This document shows positions 26,107-33,974 of a stretch of 64,000 bases of DNA, piece after piece (the first letter of the stretch is position 1; each line of letters begins with the position of its first letter). Origin of the DNA: an uncultured Oscillospiraceae bacterium. GTDB taxonomy: Bacteria > Bacillota > Clostridia > Oscillospirales > Oscillospiraceae. Under the pieces are notes generated by a model, which saw only the letters and a program-made list of their open reading frames with translations, was not told the origin of the DNA and made no database searches. The stretch spans positions 1-64,000 of the forward strand of contig CANPXZ010000002.1 of NCBI GenBank assembly GCA_947587485.1, given 5' to 3'. The position numbers and the translations under genes were made by a program.

Positions 26107-26840
26107 AGCAGACAGTCTTTGAAATAGCGGGAAATACCCTCCTGGCGGCGGATGCCTACAAGCTGGTCCTGACCGGCGACACGTCCGACGTGACCGCTCC
26201 CGGACAATTCGTGAACATCGCCCTGCCGGGGCGGTTCCTGCGCCGGCCCATCTCCGTGTGCGACCGGGAGGGTGACCGTCTGACGTTGCTCTATAAGACC
26301 GTGGGCAGGGGAACGGCCCAGATGGCCGCCATGAAAGCGGGGGAGACCCTGGACGTGCTCACGGGCCTTGGCAGCGGCTTTTCCCTGGAGGAGAGCGGTC
26401 AGACCCCGCTGCTGGCGGGGGGCGGCATCGGTGCGGCGCCGCTGTACTGGCTGGCAAAGGAGCTGATCGCCCGGGGCGCAAGGCCCCATGTGGTATTGGG
26501 CTTCAACCGGGCGGCGGACGTGTTTTACGCGGACGAGTTCGCGGCCCTGGGCTGCGCCGTCACCGTGGCCACGGCGGACGGCAGCGCGGGGGAGCGTGGC
26601 TTCGTGACCGACGCAATGGCTGGGCTTTCCTACAGCTATGTCTACGCCTGCGGGCCGGAGCCCATGCTCCGGGCCGTGTGGGAGCGTGCGCAGACGGACG
26701 GGCAGTTCTCCTTCGAGGCCCGGATGGGCTGCGGCTTCGGGGCCTGCGTGGGCTGCACCCGTGAGACGACAGAGGGGCCAAAGCGGGTGTGTAAGGACGG
26801 GCCCGTGTTCCGAAAGGGGGAGATCCTGTGGGAGACTTGA
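26103..26840 (+). CDS. pyrK: Dihydroorotate dehydrogenase electron-transfer subunit
   Basis: Binds FAD and a [2Fe-2S] cluster and passes electrons from PyrD to NAD+. 245 residues: ferredoxin-reductase beta barrel with FAD motif RRPISVCDREG, NAD-binding LLAGGGIGAAPLYWL, and the C-terminal cysteine cluster MGCGFGACVGCTRE...RVCKDGPVF. The ATG overlaps the carB stop (ATGA). Its end overlaps pyrD by 13 bases. Confidence 0.95.
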   Translation: MKQTVFEIAGNTLLAADAYKLVLTGDTSDVTAPGQFVNIALPGRFLRRPISVCDREGDRLTLLYKTVGRGTAQMAAMKAGETLDVLTGLGSGFSLEESGQTPLLAGGGIGAAPLYWLAKELIARGARPHVVLGFNRAADVFYADEFAALGCAVTVATADGSAGERGFVTDAMAGLSYSYVYACGPEPMLRAVWERAQTDGQFSFEARMGCGFGACVGCTRETTEGPKRVCKDGPVFRKGEILWET

Positions 26841-27742
26841 GCGTGACGCTGTGCGGCGTGGAGCTTGACAATCCCGTCATCCCCGCCTCGGGCACCTTCG
26901 GCTACGGCCACGAGTTCGCCCAGTACTACGACATCAACTGCCTGGGGACCTTTTCCTTCAAGGGCACCACCCGGGAGCCGAGATACGGCAATCCCCAGCC
27001 CCGGATCGCGGAGTGCGAGGGCGGGATGCTGAACGCCGTGGGCCTGCAAAACCCCGGCGTGGAAAAGGTCATCGCCGAGGAGCTTCCCAAGCTGAAAAAA
27101 TGCTTTGCCAAGCCGGTCATGGCCAATGTCAGCGGCTTTTCTGCGGAGGACTACGCCTATACCTGCGAAAAGCTGGACAAGGAGCCTCAGGTGGGCTGGC
27201 TGGAGGTCAATATCAGCTGCCCCAACGTCCACGGGGGCGGCATGAGCTTCGGCACGGACCCGGAGGCGGCGTCGGCCGTGGTCCGGGCGGTGAAGGCCGT
27301 CACGTCCAAGCCCGTGATCGTGAAGCTGACGCCCAACGTGACGGACATCGCCGCCATGGCCCGGGCCTGCGAGGCGGCGGGGGCCGACGGGATCAGCCTC
27401 ATCAACACCCTCCAGGCCATGCGCATCGACCTGAAGCGCCGAAAGCCTCTGCTGGCCAACGGTACCGGCGGCCTGTCCGGCCCGGCGGTGTTCCCGGTGG
27501 CGCTGCGGATGGTCTACCAGGTCTGGGAGGCGGTGTCCGTGCCCATCGTGGGCGTGGGCGGCGTATCGACGGCGGAGGACGTGATCGAGATGATGCTGGC
27601 CGGCGCAGCCGCCGTAGAGGTGGGCGCGGCCAATCTCCGGGACCCCTGGGTCTGCCGGGACATCGTCCGGGACCTGCCGGGGGTCATGGAAAAATACGGA
27701 ATAGAAAATCTCAGAGATATCATAGGAGGCGCCCATGGGTAA
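26828..27742 (+). CDS. pyrD: Dihydroorotate dehydrogenase B (NAD+), catalytic subunit
   Basis: Oxidises dihydroorotate to orotate with FMN; the class 1B type that works with PyrK. 304 residues. Seen: IPASGTFGYG, LEVNISCPNVHGGG with the class 1 catalytic Cys region, FMN-phosphate motif VPIVGVGGVSTAEDVIEMMLAGA. Starts with GTG inside the end of pyrK, with GGGGGAGATC as ribosome site. Overlaps pyrF by 8 bases. Confidence 0.95.
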   Translation: MGDLSVTLCGVELDNPVIPASGTFGYGHEFAQYYDINCLGTFSFKGTTREPRYGNPQPRIAECEGGMLNAVGLQNPGVEKVIAEELPKLKKCFAKPVMANVSGFSAEDYAYTCEKLDKEPQVGWLEVNISCPNVHGGGMSFGTDPEAASAVVRAVKAVTSKPVIVKLTPNVTDIAAMARACEAAGADGISLINTLQAMRIDLKRRKPLLANGTGGLSGPAVFPVALRMVYQVWEAVSVPIVGVGGVSTAEDVIEMMLAGAAAVEVGAANLRDPWVCRDIVRDLPGVMEKYGIENLRDIIGGAHG

Positions 27743-28439
27743 GGACGTGATCGTGGCCTGCGACTTTTCCAGCGCAGAGGCCGTATACAGTTTTTTGGAC
27801 AAATTCGAGGGGGAGAGAAAGCCCTTCGTGAAGATCGGCATGGAACTTTTTTATGCCGAGGGGCCGGACATCGTCCGGCAGATCAAAAGGCGGGGGCACA
27901 GGATCTTCCTGGATCTGAAGCTGCATGACATCCCCAACACGGTAAAAAAGGCCATGGAGGTGCTGTCCGCCCTGGATGTGGACATCTGCAACCTGCACGC
28001 CGCCGGGACCATGGCCATGATGGAGGCGGCCCTGGAGGGCCTGACCCGGCCCGACGGGACAAGGCCCCTTCTCATCGCCGTGACCCAGCTGACCAGCACC
28101 GACCAGCACAGCATGGAGCGGGACCTGCTCATCCGGGAGCCCATGGACCAGGTGGTGCTGCACTATGCCTCCAACGCCAAAAAGGCCGGCCTGGACGGGG
28201 TGGTCTGCTCGCCCCGGGAGGCCCAGGTGGTCCACGAGTGCCTGGGCCGGAGCTTCCTCACCGTGACCCCCGGCATCCGCTTTGCGGACGGGGACAACGG
28301 GGACCAGAAGCGGGTCATGACGCCTGCGGAGGCGAAGAAGATCGGCTCGGACTACATCGTGGTGGGCCGCCCCATCACCGGCGCTGCGGACCCGGTGGCC
28401 GCCTATGAGCGGTGCGTGGCGGAATTCGCGGACGCGTAA
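27735..28439 (+). CDS. pyrF: Orotidine 5'-phosphate decarboxylase
   Basis: Decarboxylates OMP to UMP. 234 residues, the short type 1 form. Catalytic DxKxxD array in IFLDLKLHDIPNT; C-terminal phosphate-binding VTPGIRFADGD and YIVVGRPITGA. Ribosome site TAGGAGGC lies inside pyrD. Tightly coupled in the pyr operon. Confidence 0.95.
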   Translation: MGKDVIVACDFSSAEAVYSFLDKFEGERKPFVKIGMELFYAEGPDIVRQIKRRGHRIFLDLKLHDIPNTVKKAMEVLSALDVDICNLHAAGTMAMMEAALEGLTRPDGTRPLLIAVTQLTSTDQHSMERDLLIREPMDQVVLHYASNAKKAGLDGVVCSPREAQVVHECLGRSFLTVTPGIRFADGDNGDQKRVMTPAEAKKIGSDYIVVGRPITGAADPVAAYERCVAEFADA

Positions 28440-28449
28440 GGAGGATACC

Positions 28450-29094
28450 ATGGAGCGCAAGACATTGATCGCGAAGGACCTTTTGAAGATCAAAGCGGTG
28501 TTTTTCCGGCCGGAGGAGCCCTTCACCTGGGCCAGCGGCATCAAAAGCCCCGTGTACTGCGACAACCGCCTGACCCTGACCGCGCCGGAGGTGCGCTCTG
28601 ACGTGGAGAACGGCCTGGCGGACCTCATCCGGGAGAAGTATCCCCAGGCGGAGGTCCTGATGGGCACCTCCACCGCCGGCATCGCCCACGCGGCCATCAC
28701 GGGCCACATCCTGGGCCTGCCCATGGGCTATGTCCGCTCCGGGGCCAAGGACCACGGCCGTAAGAACCAGATCGAGGGCCGTCTGGAGCCGGGCCAGAAG
28801 GTGGTGGTGGTGGAGGATCTGATCTCCACCGCCGGCAGCGTGCTGGAGGTGGTGGACGTGCTCCGCCAGGCCGGGGCGGAGGTGCTGGGCATCGTGAGCA
28901 TCTTCACCTACGGCATGCAAAAGGGCCTGGAGCGCCTGGCCGAGGCCCGGGTGGAGAATACGTCCCTGACGGATTTTGACGAGATCGCCCGTGTGGCGGC
29001 GGAGGATGGGTACATCAAGCCCGAGGACGTGGCCCGGCTGATCGCCTTCCGCGACGATCCCTCCGACGAGAGCTGGATGGAGGCGCGCCCATGA
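28450..29094 (+). CDS. pyrE: Orotate phosphoribosyltransferase
   Basis: Joins orotate and PRPP to OMP. 214 residues. PRPP-binding motif VVVVEDLISTAGSVLEVV near residues 118-135, and an early FTWASGIKSPVYCDNR that is typical for PyrE. The ATG at 28450 follows AAGGAGG; longer in-frame starts lie within pyrF. Overlaps pyrB by 4 bases (ATGA). Confidence 0.95.
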   Translation: MERKTLIAKDLLKIKAVFFRPEEPFTWASGIKSPVYCDNRLTLTAPEVRSDVENGLADLIREKYPQAEVLMGTSTAGIAHAAITGHILGLPMGYVRSGAKDHGRKNQIEGRLEPGQKVVVVEDLISTAGSVLEVVDVLRQAGAEVLGIVSIFTYGMQKGLERLAEARVENTSLTDFDEIARVAAEDGYIKPEDVARLIAFRDDPSDESWMEARP

Positions 29095-30176
29095 GAAGCA
29101 TCATCGACATCCTGGACCTGTCGGTGCAGGAGCTGGACGAGCTCACGGACACGGCCCTGGACATCATCGCCCACCCGGAGATCTACGCCCGGGCCTGCGA
29201 GGGGAAGAAGCTGGCCACGCTGTTTTTTGAGCCCTCCACCCGGACCCGGCTCAGCTTTGAGGCGGCCATGTACGAGCTGGGCGGCCATGTGCTCAGCGTG
29301 TCCGACGCCAACAACGCCTCCACCTATAAGGGGGAGAGCGTATCCGATACGGTCAAGATGGTGAGCTGCTACGCCGACATCATCGCCATGCGCCATCCCC
29401 GGGACGGGGCGGCGCTGGTGGCGGCCATGAACGCCTCCATCCCCGTCATCAACGGCGGCGACGGCGGCCACTGCCATCCCACCCAGACCCTGGCGGACCT
29501 TCTCACCATCCGCCGGGAGAAGGGCCGCTTCGACCACCTGACCGTGGGCATCTGCGGGGACTTGAAGTACGGCCGGACGGTGCACTCCCTGATCCACGCC
29601 ATGAGCCGGTATGAGGGCACCCGGTTCGTGCTCATCTCCCCGGCGGAGCTGCGCGTGCCCGCCCAGGTGCGGCGGGAGGTGCTGGAGAAATACGCCGTGC
29701 CCTATACCGAGACCGCCGACCTGGACGGGGCGATCCCGGAGCTGGACATCCTCTATATGACCCGCATCCAGCAGGAGCGCTTTTCCGACCCGGCCCAGTA
29801 TGAGCGGCTCAAGGACAGCTATATCCTCACGCCGGACAAGCTCGTCCCCGCCAAGCCGGACATGGCGATCCTGCACCCGCTGCCCCGGGTGAACGAGATC
29901 AGCGTGGCGGTGGACGCGGATTCCCGGGCGGCGTACTTCCGCCAGGCGCTGAACGGCAAGTATATGCGCATGGCCCTGATATTGAAGCTTTTGAAGGAGG
30001 CCAAGAACGACCGGCCCGCCGTGACGCTGCCGGAGGGCTGCGTGAGCGGCGGACACGTCTGCCGCAACCGGCGGTGCATCACCGTCACCGAGCGGGAACT
30101 TGCGCAGGTGTTCCGGCCGGACAGCAGCGAGCCGGGCGCATACCGGTGCCTCTACTGCGACGCGGCGGCGGAATGA
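29091..30176 (+). CDS. pyrB: Aspartate carbamoyltransferase with fused PyrI-like zinc ribbon
   Basis: Second step of pyrimidine synthesis: aspartate plus carbamoyl phosphate. 361 residues. Catalytic part (1-305) shows FFEPSTRTRLSFE (45-57), GDGGHCHPTQTL and HPLPRVNE. The last about 50 residues are extra. They contain C324-X4-C329-X23-C353-X2-C356, the same spacing as the four zinc cysteines of the E. coli regulatory chain PyrI (C109, C114, C138, C141). The nucleotide-binding allosteric domain of PyrI is missing. So the chain carries only the zinc module, which in E. coli contacts the catalytic chain. Last gene of the operon. Confidence 0.94.
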   Translation: MRSIIDILDLSVQELDELTDTALDIIAHPEIYARACEGKKLATLFFEPSTRTRLSFEAAMYELGGHVLSVSDANNASTYKGESVSDTVKMVSCYADIIAMRHPRDGAALVAAMNASIPVINGGDGGHCHPTQTLADLLTIRREKGRFDHLTVGICGDLKYGRTVHSLIHAMSRYEGTRFVLISPAELRVPAQVRREVLEKYAVPYTETADLDGAIPELDILYMTRIQQERFSDPAQYERLKDSYILTPDKLVPAKPDMAILHPLPRVNEISVAVDADSRAAYFRQALNGKYMRMALILKLLKEAKNDRPAVTLPEGCVSGGHVCRNRRCITVTERELAQVFRPDSSEPGAYRCLYCDAAAE

Positions 30177-30184
30177 ACAGAATA

Positions 30185-30220
30185 CAGCGCCCGCTGCGGA
30201 AGACCTCCGCGCGGGCGCTG
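30185..30220 (+). terminator. Strong hairpin after pyrB
   Basis: CAGCGCCCGC / GCGGGCGCTG outer stem extended inward by GCGGA / TCCGC with a one-base bulge. No T run follows, so it is a 3' stabilising or weak termination structure rather than a standard terminator. Confidence 0.6.
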
Positions 30221-30238
30221 CCCATATGAAAAAACACC

Positions 30239-30267
30239 TTGCAAACAATGCATAGAGGCGCTATAAT
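30239..30267 (+). promoter_or_regulatory. Sigma-A promoter of an RNA gene
   Basis: TTGCAA (30239-30244), 17-bp spacer, TATAAT (30262-30267). No ribosome site or credible start codon follows for more than 250 bases, so it drives a non-coding transcript. Confidence 0.82.
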
Positions 30268-30273
30268 AGACCC

Positions 30274-30492
30274 ATAACGGAACAATAAAGGCGGGACTTG
30301 GAGTGGTACCAACACCCCAAGCCCCTATGCAGGAGACGTGTCCTCTCCCACACAGCAGTATACTGCGCCCAGCTCATTATACCCGTTTGCCTTCCCATTT
30401 ACAAGGGAAAAGCAGATGGGTATGGCAGGCTATGTGTCGCGGCCTTTCATGCGGTGTAGGGAATCTTGATCCCCTGCGCCGCTTTTGTTGTT
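30274..30492 (+). ncRNA. Structured small RNA of about 215 nt, family not identified
   Basis: Bounded by the promoter above and an intrinsic terminator (stem 30451-30482). Paired elements: GGGACTTGG / CCAAGCCCC (30293-30301 with 30317-30325); an outer stem CACACAGC / GCTATGTG (30349-30356 with 30429-30436, one mismatch) enclosing a long hairpin closed by ATACCC / GGGTAT (30379-30384 with 30418-30423) with GTTTGC / GCAGAT and CTTCCC / GGGAA inside. An in-frame extension of the downstream gene crosses this region but has no start signal and crosses the terminator. Size and layout would suit 6S RNA or the raiA motif of Clostridia, but I recognise no diagnostic sequence. Confidence 0.6.
30451..30492 (+). 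terminator. Intrinsic terminator of the small RNA
   Basis: GCGGTGTAGGG pairs with CCCTGCGCCGC (two G-U pairs) around a 10-base loop, then TTTTGTTGTT. The next 90 bases (30493-30581) contain another stable hairpin, GGGGCGC-GTAA-GCGCCCT, in the leader of the following gene, and no clear promoter. Confidence 0.75.
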
Positions 30493-30581
30493 CCGGCAGG
30501 AAAGCCCGGGGGCGCGTAAGCGCCCTCTGGGCCGGTACTGTCGTGAAAAGAACAACAAAAAATGAAAGGAAGGCAAACATC

Positions 30582-32831
30582 ATGGCAAAGCGCAGTTTAT
30601 GTATGCTCCTGGCGGTGGCGACGCTCTTCTCCCTGGCCGTCCCGGCATTCGCGGAGGAAGAGCCGGCGGAAGAGCCCGTCGTCACCGAGGAGCCCGTTGT
30701 CGAGGCGGCGGAAGAGCCCGTTGTGGAGGCAGCGGAGGAACCCATTGAGGAAGCTGCTCCTGTTGAGGCAGCAGAGGAACCCATTGAGGAAGCCGCCCCC
30801 GTCGAGGCGGCAGAAGAGCCGGAAATCACGGAGGTCCCGGAGCCGGTCGAAGAGCCGGAGCCCGCAACCATCGACGAACCCATGCCTGCGGCGGAGAGCG
30901 GCTCCTGCGGCGACGGCGTGACCTATACCCTGACGGACGACGGCCTTCTCACCATCTCCGGCAGCGGTGAGATCTACAGCTATAAGTTCAGTGACGACCC
31001 CGACGATCTCATTAATGATATAGACATCAAAACGGTCGTCATCGAAAGAGGTGTGACCGGCATCGGGGACAGTGCGTTTTACGGCTGCAAGTCGCTGACG
31101 GACGTGACGATCCCGGACAGCGTGACCAGCATCGGGGAGGAAGCGTTTTCCGGCTGCTCGTCTTTGACCAGCGTGACGATCCCGGCCAGCGTGACCAGTG
31201 TCGGGAACAATGTGTTTTCCAACTGCACATCCCTGACCAGTGCCACGATCCTTGGTGGTTCAGGCTCTGTCGATGATTGGTTCGCCGGCATCGACAGTTT
31301 GACCAATGTAACCATTGGTGAGGGCGTGACCAGCATCGGGGACTGGGCGTTTTTCGACTGCGAGTCCCTGACGAGTGTGACGATCCCGGCCAGTGTGACC
31401 AGCATCGGGGACTGGGCGTTTTCCGACTGCAAGTCCCTGACCAGCGTGACGATCCCGGCCAGTGTGACCAGCATCGGGGACTATGCATTTGACAGCTGCG
31501 AGTCCCTGACCAGCGTGACGCTCCCGTCCGGTGTGAGCATGGGGGACGAGGCGTTTTCCTACTGCGACTCCCTGACCAGCGTGACGATTATTGGTGGTTC
31601 AGGCTCTGTCGGTGATTGGTTCGCTGACTTCGACAGTTTGACCAATGTAACCATTGGTGAGGGCGTGACCAGCATTGGGGACTTTGCATTTGAGTCTTGC
31701 GATGGTCTGACGAGTGTGACGATCGGAAACGGCGTGACCTACATCGGCAACGCTGCGTTTGCCGGCTGCCAGTCCCTGACCAGCATCAAGCTCTCGGACA
31801 GCTTGACCAGCGTTAGACTGGACGTGTTTGCCGGCTGCAAGAGCTTGACGAACGTGACGATCCCGGCCGGCATGACCAGCATCGGGGGCCGCATGTTTGA
31901 TGATTGCTCTGGCTTGACGGACGTGACGATCTCCGAGGGCGTGACCAGCGTTGGGGCGTATGCGTTTAGGAGCTGCTCCGGCCTGACGAGCGTGACGGTC
32001 CCCGCCAGCGTGACCAGCATCGAGTTGGGTGCGTTTTTGTACTGCACAGCTCTGACCAGCGTAACGGTGCTGAACAAGAACTGCGACATCGAAGCGCCTG
32101 TGGACTATGGTATGTTTTTTGGCATGCAATATACGCTGCACGATCCCAAGACCGTGGTCATCCGCGGCTATACCGGTTCCACGGCCCAGACCTACGCGGA
32201 CAAATACGGCTATAAATTTGAGGCTCTTGACGCCACGCCCAAGCCTACCGCGACCCCAACGCCCGCGCCGGCTAAGCTTGCAACGCCTAAGATCACCAAG
32301 ATGGAGAACACCGCCAGCGGCTTGAAGGTGACCTGGGGGAAGGTGGACGGCGCGGTCCGGTACACGGTGTTCTACAAGCTCAAGGGGGCCTCGAAGTGGA
32401 CCAAGATCGGCACCACCACCGCCACCAGCTATACCCGCAAGGCCAAGGATTTAAAGAGCGGCAAGACCTATGTCTTCACCATCCGCTGCGTGAAAAACGA
32501 CAAAAAGACCTACACCAGCGACTATGACAAGGCCGGCAAGAGCCTGACCTACTACGCCGCGCCCACGGTGAAGATCAGCAAGGCGTCCAACGGCGGGATC
32601 AAGGTGACCTGGAACAAGGTGGCGGGAGCAAGCCGGTACATGGTGTACTATAAGGAAAACGGCGGCAGCTGGAAGAGGATCGGGACTACCACGGCTACCA
32701 GCTACACCCGGGCGGCGTCCAAGCTGAAAAACGGGGTGACCTATCAGTTCACGGTCCGGTGCGTGAAGAACGACAAAAAGACCATGCTGAGCTACTACAA
32801 GGCATCCAACAGTTTGAAGTACAAAAAGTGA
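30582..32831 (+). CDS. BspA-type leucine-rich-repeat surface protein with two FN3 domains
   Basis: 749 residues. Signal peptide (1-24, ending AFA|EE); an acidic Pro/Val/Ala stalk with repeated EEPVVEAAEEPIEEAAP (25-105); a cap beta domain; then about 13-15 LRR_5 repeats (about 140-500) of the form SVTIPASVTSIGDWAFSDCKSLT; a bridging segment; two FN3 domains (about 560-750), each ending with a near-identical KNGVTYQFTVRCVKNDKKT-type strand. BspA-like proteins bind host or bacterial surfaces. No sorting signal or C-terminal membrane helix is present, so it may be secreted or held by its FN3 part. The ATG at 30582 follows AAAGGAAGG; the upstream in-frame codons belong to the RNA region. Confidence 0.88.
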   Translation: MAKRSLCMLLAVATLFSLAVPAFAEEEPAEEPVVTEEPVVEAAEEPVVEAAEEPIEEAAPVEAAEEPIEEAAPVEAAEEPEITEVPEPVEEPEPATIDEPMPAAESGSCGDGVTYTLTDDGLLTISGSGEIYSYKFSDDPDDLINDIDIKTVVIERGVTGIGDSAFYGCKSLTDVTIPDSVTSIGEEAFSGCSSLTSVTIPASVTSVGNNVFSNCTSLTSATILGGSGSVDDWFAGIDSLTNVTIGEGVTSIGDWAFFDCESLTSVTIPASVTSIGDWAFSDCKSLTSVTIPASVTSIGDYAFDSCESLTSVTLPSGVSMGDEAFSYCDSLTSVTIIGGSGSVGDWFADFDSLTNVTIGEGVTSIGDFAFESCDGLTSVTIGNGVTYIGNAAFAGCQSLTSIKLSDSLTSVRLDVFAGCKSLTNVTIPAGMTSIGGRMFDDCSGLTDVTISEGVTSVGAYAFRSCSGLTSVTVPASVTSIELGAFLYCTALTSVTVLNKNCDIEAPVDYGMFFGMQYTLHDPKTVVIRGYTGSTAQTYADKYGYKFEALDATPKPTATPTPAPAKLATPKITKMENTASGLKVTWGKVDGAVRYTVFYKLKGASKWTKIGTTTATSYTRKAKDLKSGKTYVFTIRCVKNDKKTYTSDYDKAGKSLTYYAAPTVKISKASNGGIKVTWNKVAGASRYMVYYKENGGSWKRIGTTTATSYTRAASKLKNGVTYQFTVRCVKNDKKTMLSYYKASNSLKYKK
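31065..32060 (+). repeat. Leucine-rich-repeat DNA repeats
   Basis: Units of about 69 bp, sharing GTGACGATCCCGGCCAGTGT and ACCAGCATCGGGGA. Two larger near-copies exist: the segment starting ATTGGTGGTTCAGGCTCTGT near 31590 repeats one near 31251, showing that multi-unit blocks were duplicated. Confidence 0.85.
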
Positions 32832-32840
32832 GATAAAAAT

Positions 32841-32869
32841 CAAACCCACCGGTCCGACCGGTGGGTTTG
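32841..32869. terminator. Bidirectional terminator between LRR protein and exonuclease
   Basis: 13-bp stem CAAACCCACCGGT / ACCGGTGGGTTTG with 3-base loop. On the - strand it is followed by ATTTTTATC, a good T run for the exonuclease gene; on the + strand by GTATTT. Confidence 0.88.
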
Positions 32870-32873
32870 GTAT

Positions 32874-33833
32874 TTACTGGGGCTTTTTCCGGGTCCGTCT
32901 CCTGTGCCGGGGGTGGGCCTGGCGGTCCTGGAAGCTCTTGACCATGTCCTCGTCCGCCTGATAGAGCAGCCGGTTGGCGGTCCAGGAGCCGTCCTCGCCC
33001 TGGCGCAGACGGATGCGGCAGAGGTAGGAGCCGTGTTCGTCGCAGGTGGCCATGGACATATAGCGGCGGTCGCCCTGGCTGACCCAGCGGGTGCGCTCCA
33101 GGAGCTTCCCGCAGACCGGACACACGGCCTGGGCCTGCTCGGCGGCCTCCCAGAGGGTCTCGCGGCTGCTATAGGAGTCGGAAACGGAGTGCTCCAGGGG
33201 CACGGGGCCGTTTTGCGTCCCGTCCCCGTGAGTCTTGCGGGTCAGCTGGCGGACCAGGCTGTCATAATTGGCAAGGCCCCGGGCCATGTCCAGCCGGGAG
33301 CAGACCAGGGCGGTATTGTAAGCGTCCCCCAAAGCGTCGTGGGCCACCCGGGTCTGCTCGATGCCGAAGTGCTCCATGGCGGTCTCCAGAGATTTTTGGT
33401 TGCGTTCCGGGTCCTCGGTGAGCATGTTATAGACCAGCTGCAGGTTGATCCACTGGCCCATCCAGTCGATGTCCAAGTCGTGGATGATGCAGTTTTGCTC
33501 CATGATCCCGCTGTCGTCATAGCCCCAGGTCATGAAGGTACAGTCCGGCCCGCACCAGGCGAGAAACTGCTCCATGGCCTCGGGGAAGGGGACCCCGTGG
33601 GCCAGGCGGGCATTGTCGAAACCGGTGAGTTTTTTGACCTTGTAGTGCATCTTTTTGAACCACACCGGGCTCACGTCGCACTGGAATTCCTCGCCGGGAG
33701 TAAAGTCGTCGTTCAGCTTCACGGCGCCGATCTGGATGATCTCGCCCCGCAGATGGATGGGCAGGTGGTTGAAAACGGAGGATCTTGCGCTCATGGCCTG
33801 GTTCCATTCCAGGTCAATGACAATGTATGGCAT
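32874..33833 (-). CDS. DEDDh 3'-5' exonuclease with C-terminal zinc-finger-like region
   Basis: 319 residues. N-terminal exonuclease fold of the RNase T/DNA polymerase epsilon type: IDLEWNQ (D7, E9), a middle Asp in TWGYDDSG, and HDALGDAYNT with the catalytic His and Asp. It would remove nucleotides from 3' ends of DNA or RNA with two metal ions; the substrate is not fixed (KapD-like proteins are relatives). Residues about 235-275 contain CPVCGKL and MATCDEHGSYLC, a possible zinc site, and the tail is very basic (RHRRRTRKK), suiting nucleic-acid binding. Own promoter with a palindrome in its spacer. Confidence 0.82.
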   Translation of the reverse strand: MPYIVIDLEWNQAMSARSSVFNHLPIHLRGEIIQIGAVKLNDDFTPGEEFQCDVSPVWFKKMHYKVKKLTGFDNARLAHGVPFPEAMEQFLAWCGPDCTFMTWGYDDSGIMEQNCIIHDLDIDWMGQWINLQLVYNMLTEDPERNQKSLETAMEHFGIEQTRVAHDALGDAYNTALVCSRLDMARGLANYDSLVRQLTRKTHGDGTQNGPVPLEHSVSDSYSSRETLWEAAEQAQAVCPVCGKLLERTRWVSQGDRRYMSMATCDEHGSYLCRIRLRQGEDGSWTANRLLYQADEDMVKSFQDRQAHPRHRRRTRKKPQ

Positions 33834-33875
33834 GGTGTGTGTCCTTCCTGAATGCTTGTATGCGCACTGAACGAT

Positions 33876-33904
33876 ATTTTAACATATTTTCGAAAATATG
33901 ACAA
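33876..33904 (-). promoter_or_regulatory. Sigma-A promoter of the exonuclease gene with embedded palindrome
   Basis: On the - strand: TTGTCA (33904-33899), 17-bp spacer, TAAAAT (33881-33876). The spacer contains almost all of the perfect 18-bp palindrome CATATTTTCGAAAATATG (33883-33900), a likely repressor site. It does not match the Clostridia/Bacillus LexA pattern GAAC-N4-GTTC. Confidence 0.75.
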
Positions 33905-33909
33905 TACAA

Positions 33910-33938
33910 TTGCACGAATCTTCCACATATGGTAGAAT
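33910..33938 (+). promoter_or_regulatory. Sigma-A promoter of ddl-murF
   Basis: TTGCAC (33910-33915), 17-bp spacer, TAGAAT (33933-33938), diverging from the exonuclease promoter; AGGAGG ribosome site precedes ddl. Confidence 0.75.
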
Positions 33939-33974
33939 GAAATAGGCGAGCAGTTCATTTCAGGAGGACATTGT

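Noticed and set aside
30274-30492. tmRNA or SRP RNA
   Set aside because: No tRNA-like ends or tag frame, and no conserved GGAAG/AGCA SRP loop pattern.
30303-30581. In-frame N-terminal extension of the LRR protein
   Set aside because: It crosses an intrinsic terminator and structured RNA, lacks a ribosome site, and would hide the signal peptide.
31065-32060. CRISPR-like regular repeats
   Set aside because: The repeats are coding, in frame, diverged and without unique spacers; they encode LRR_5 units.
33883-33900. LexA (SOS) box before the exonuclease gene
   Set aside because: The palindrome lacks GAAC-N4-GTTC; it is a different, unidentified site.
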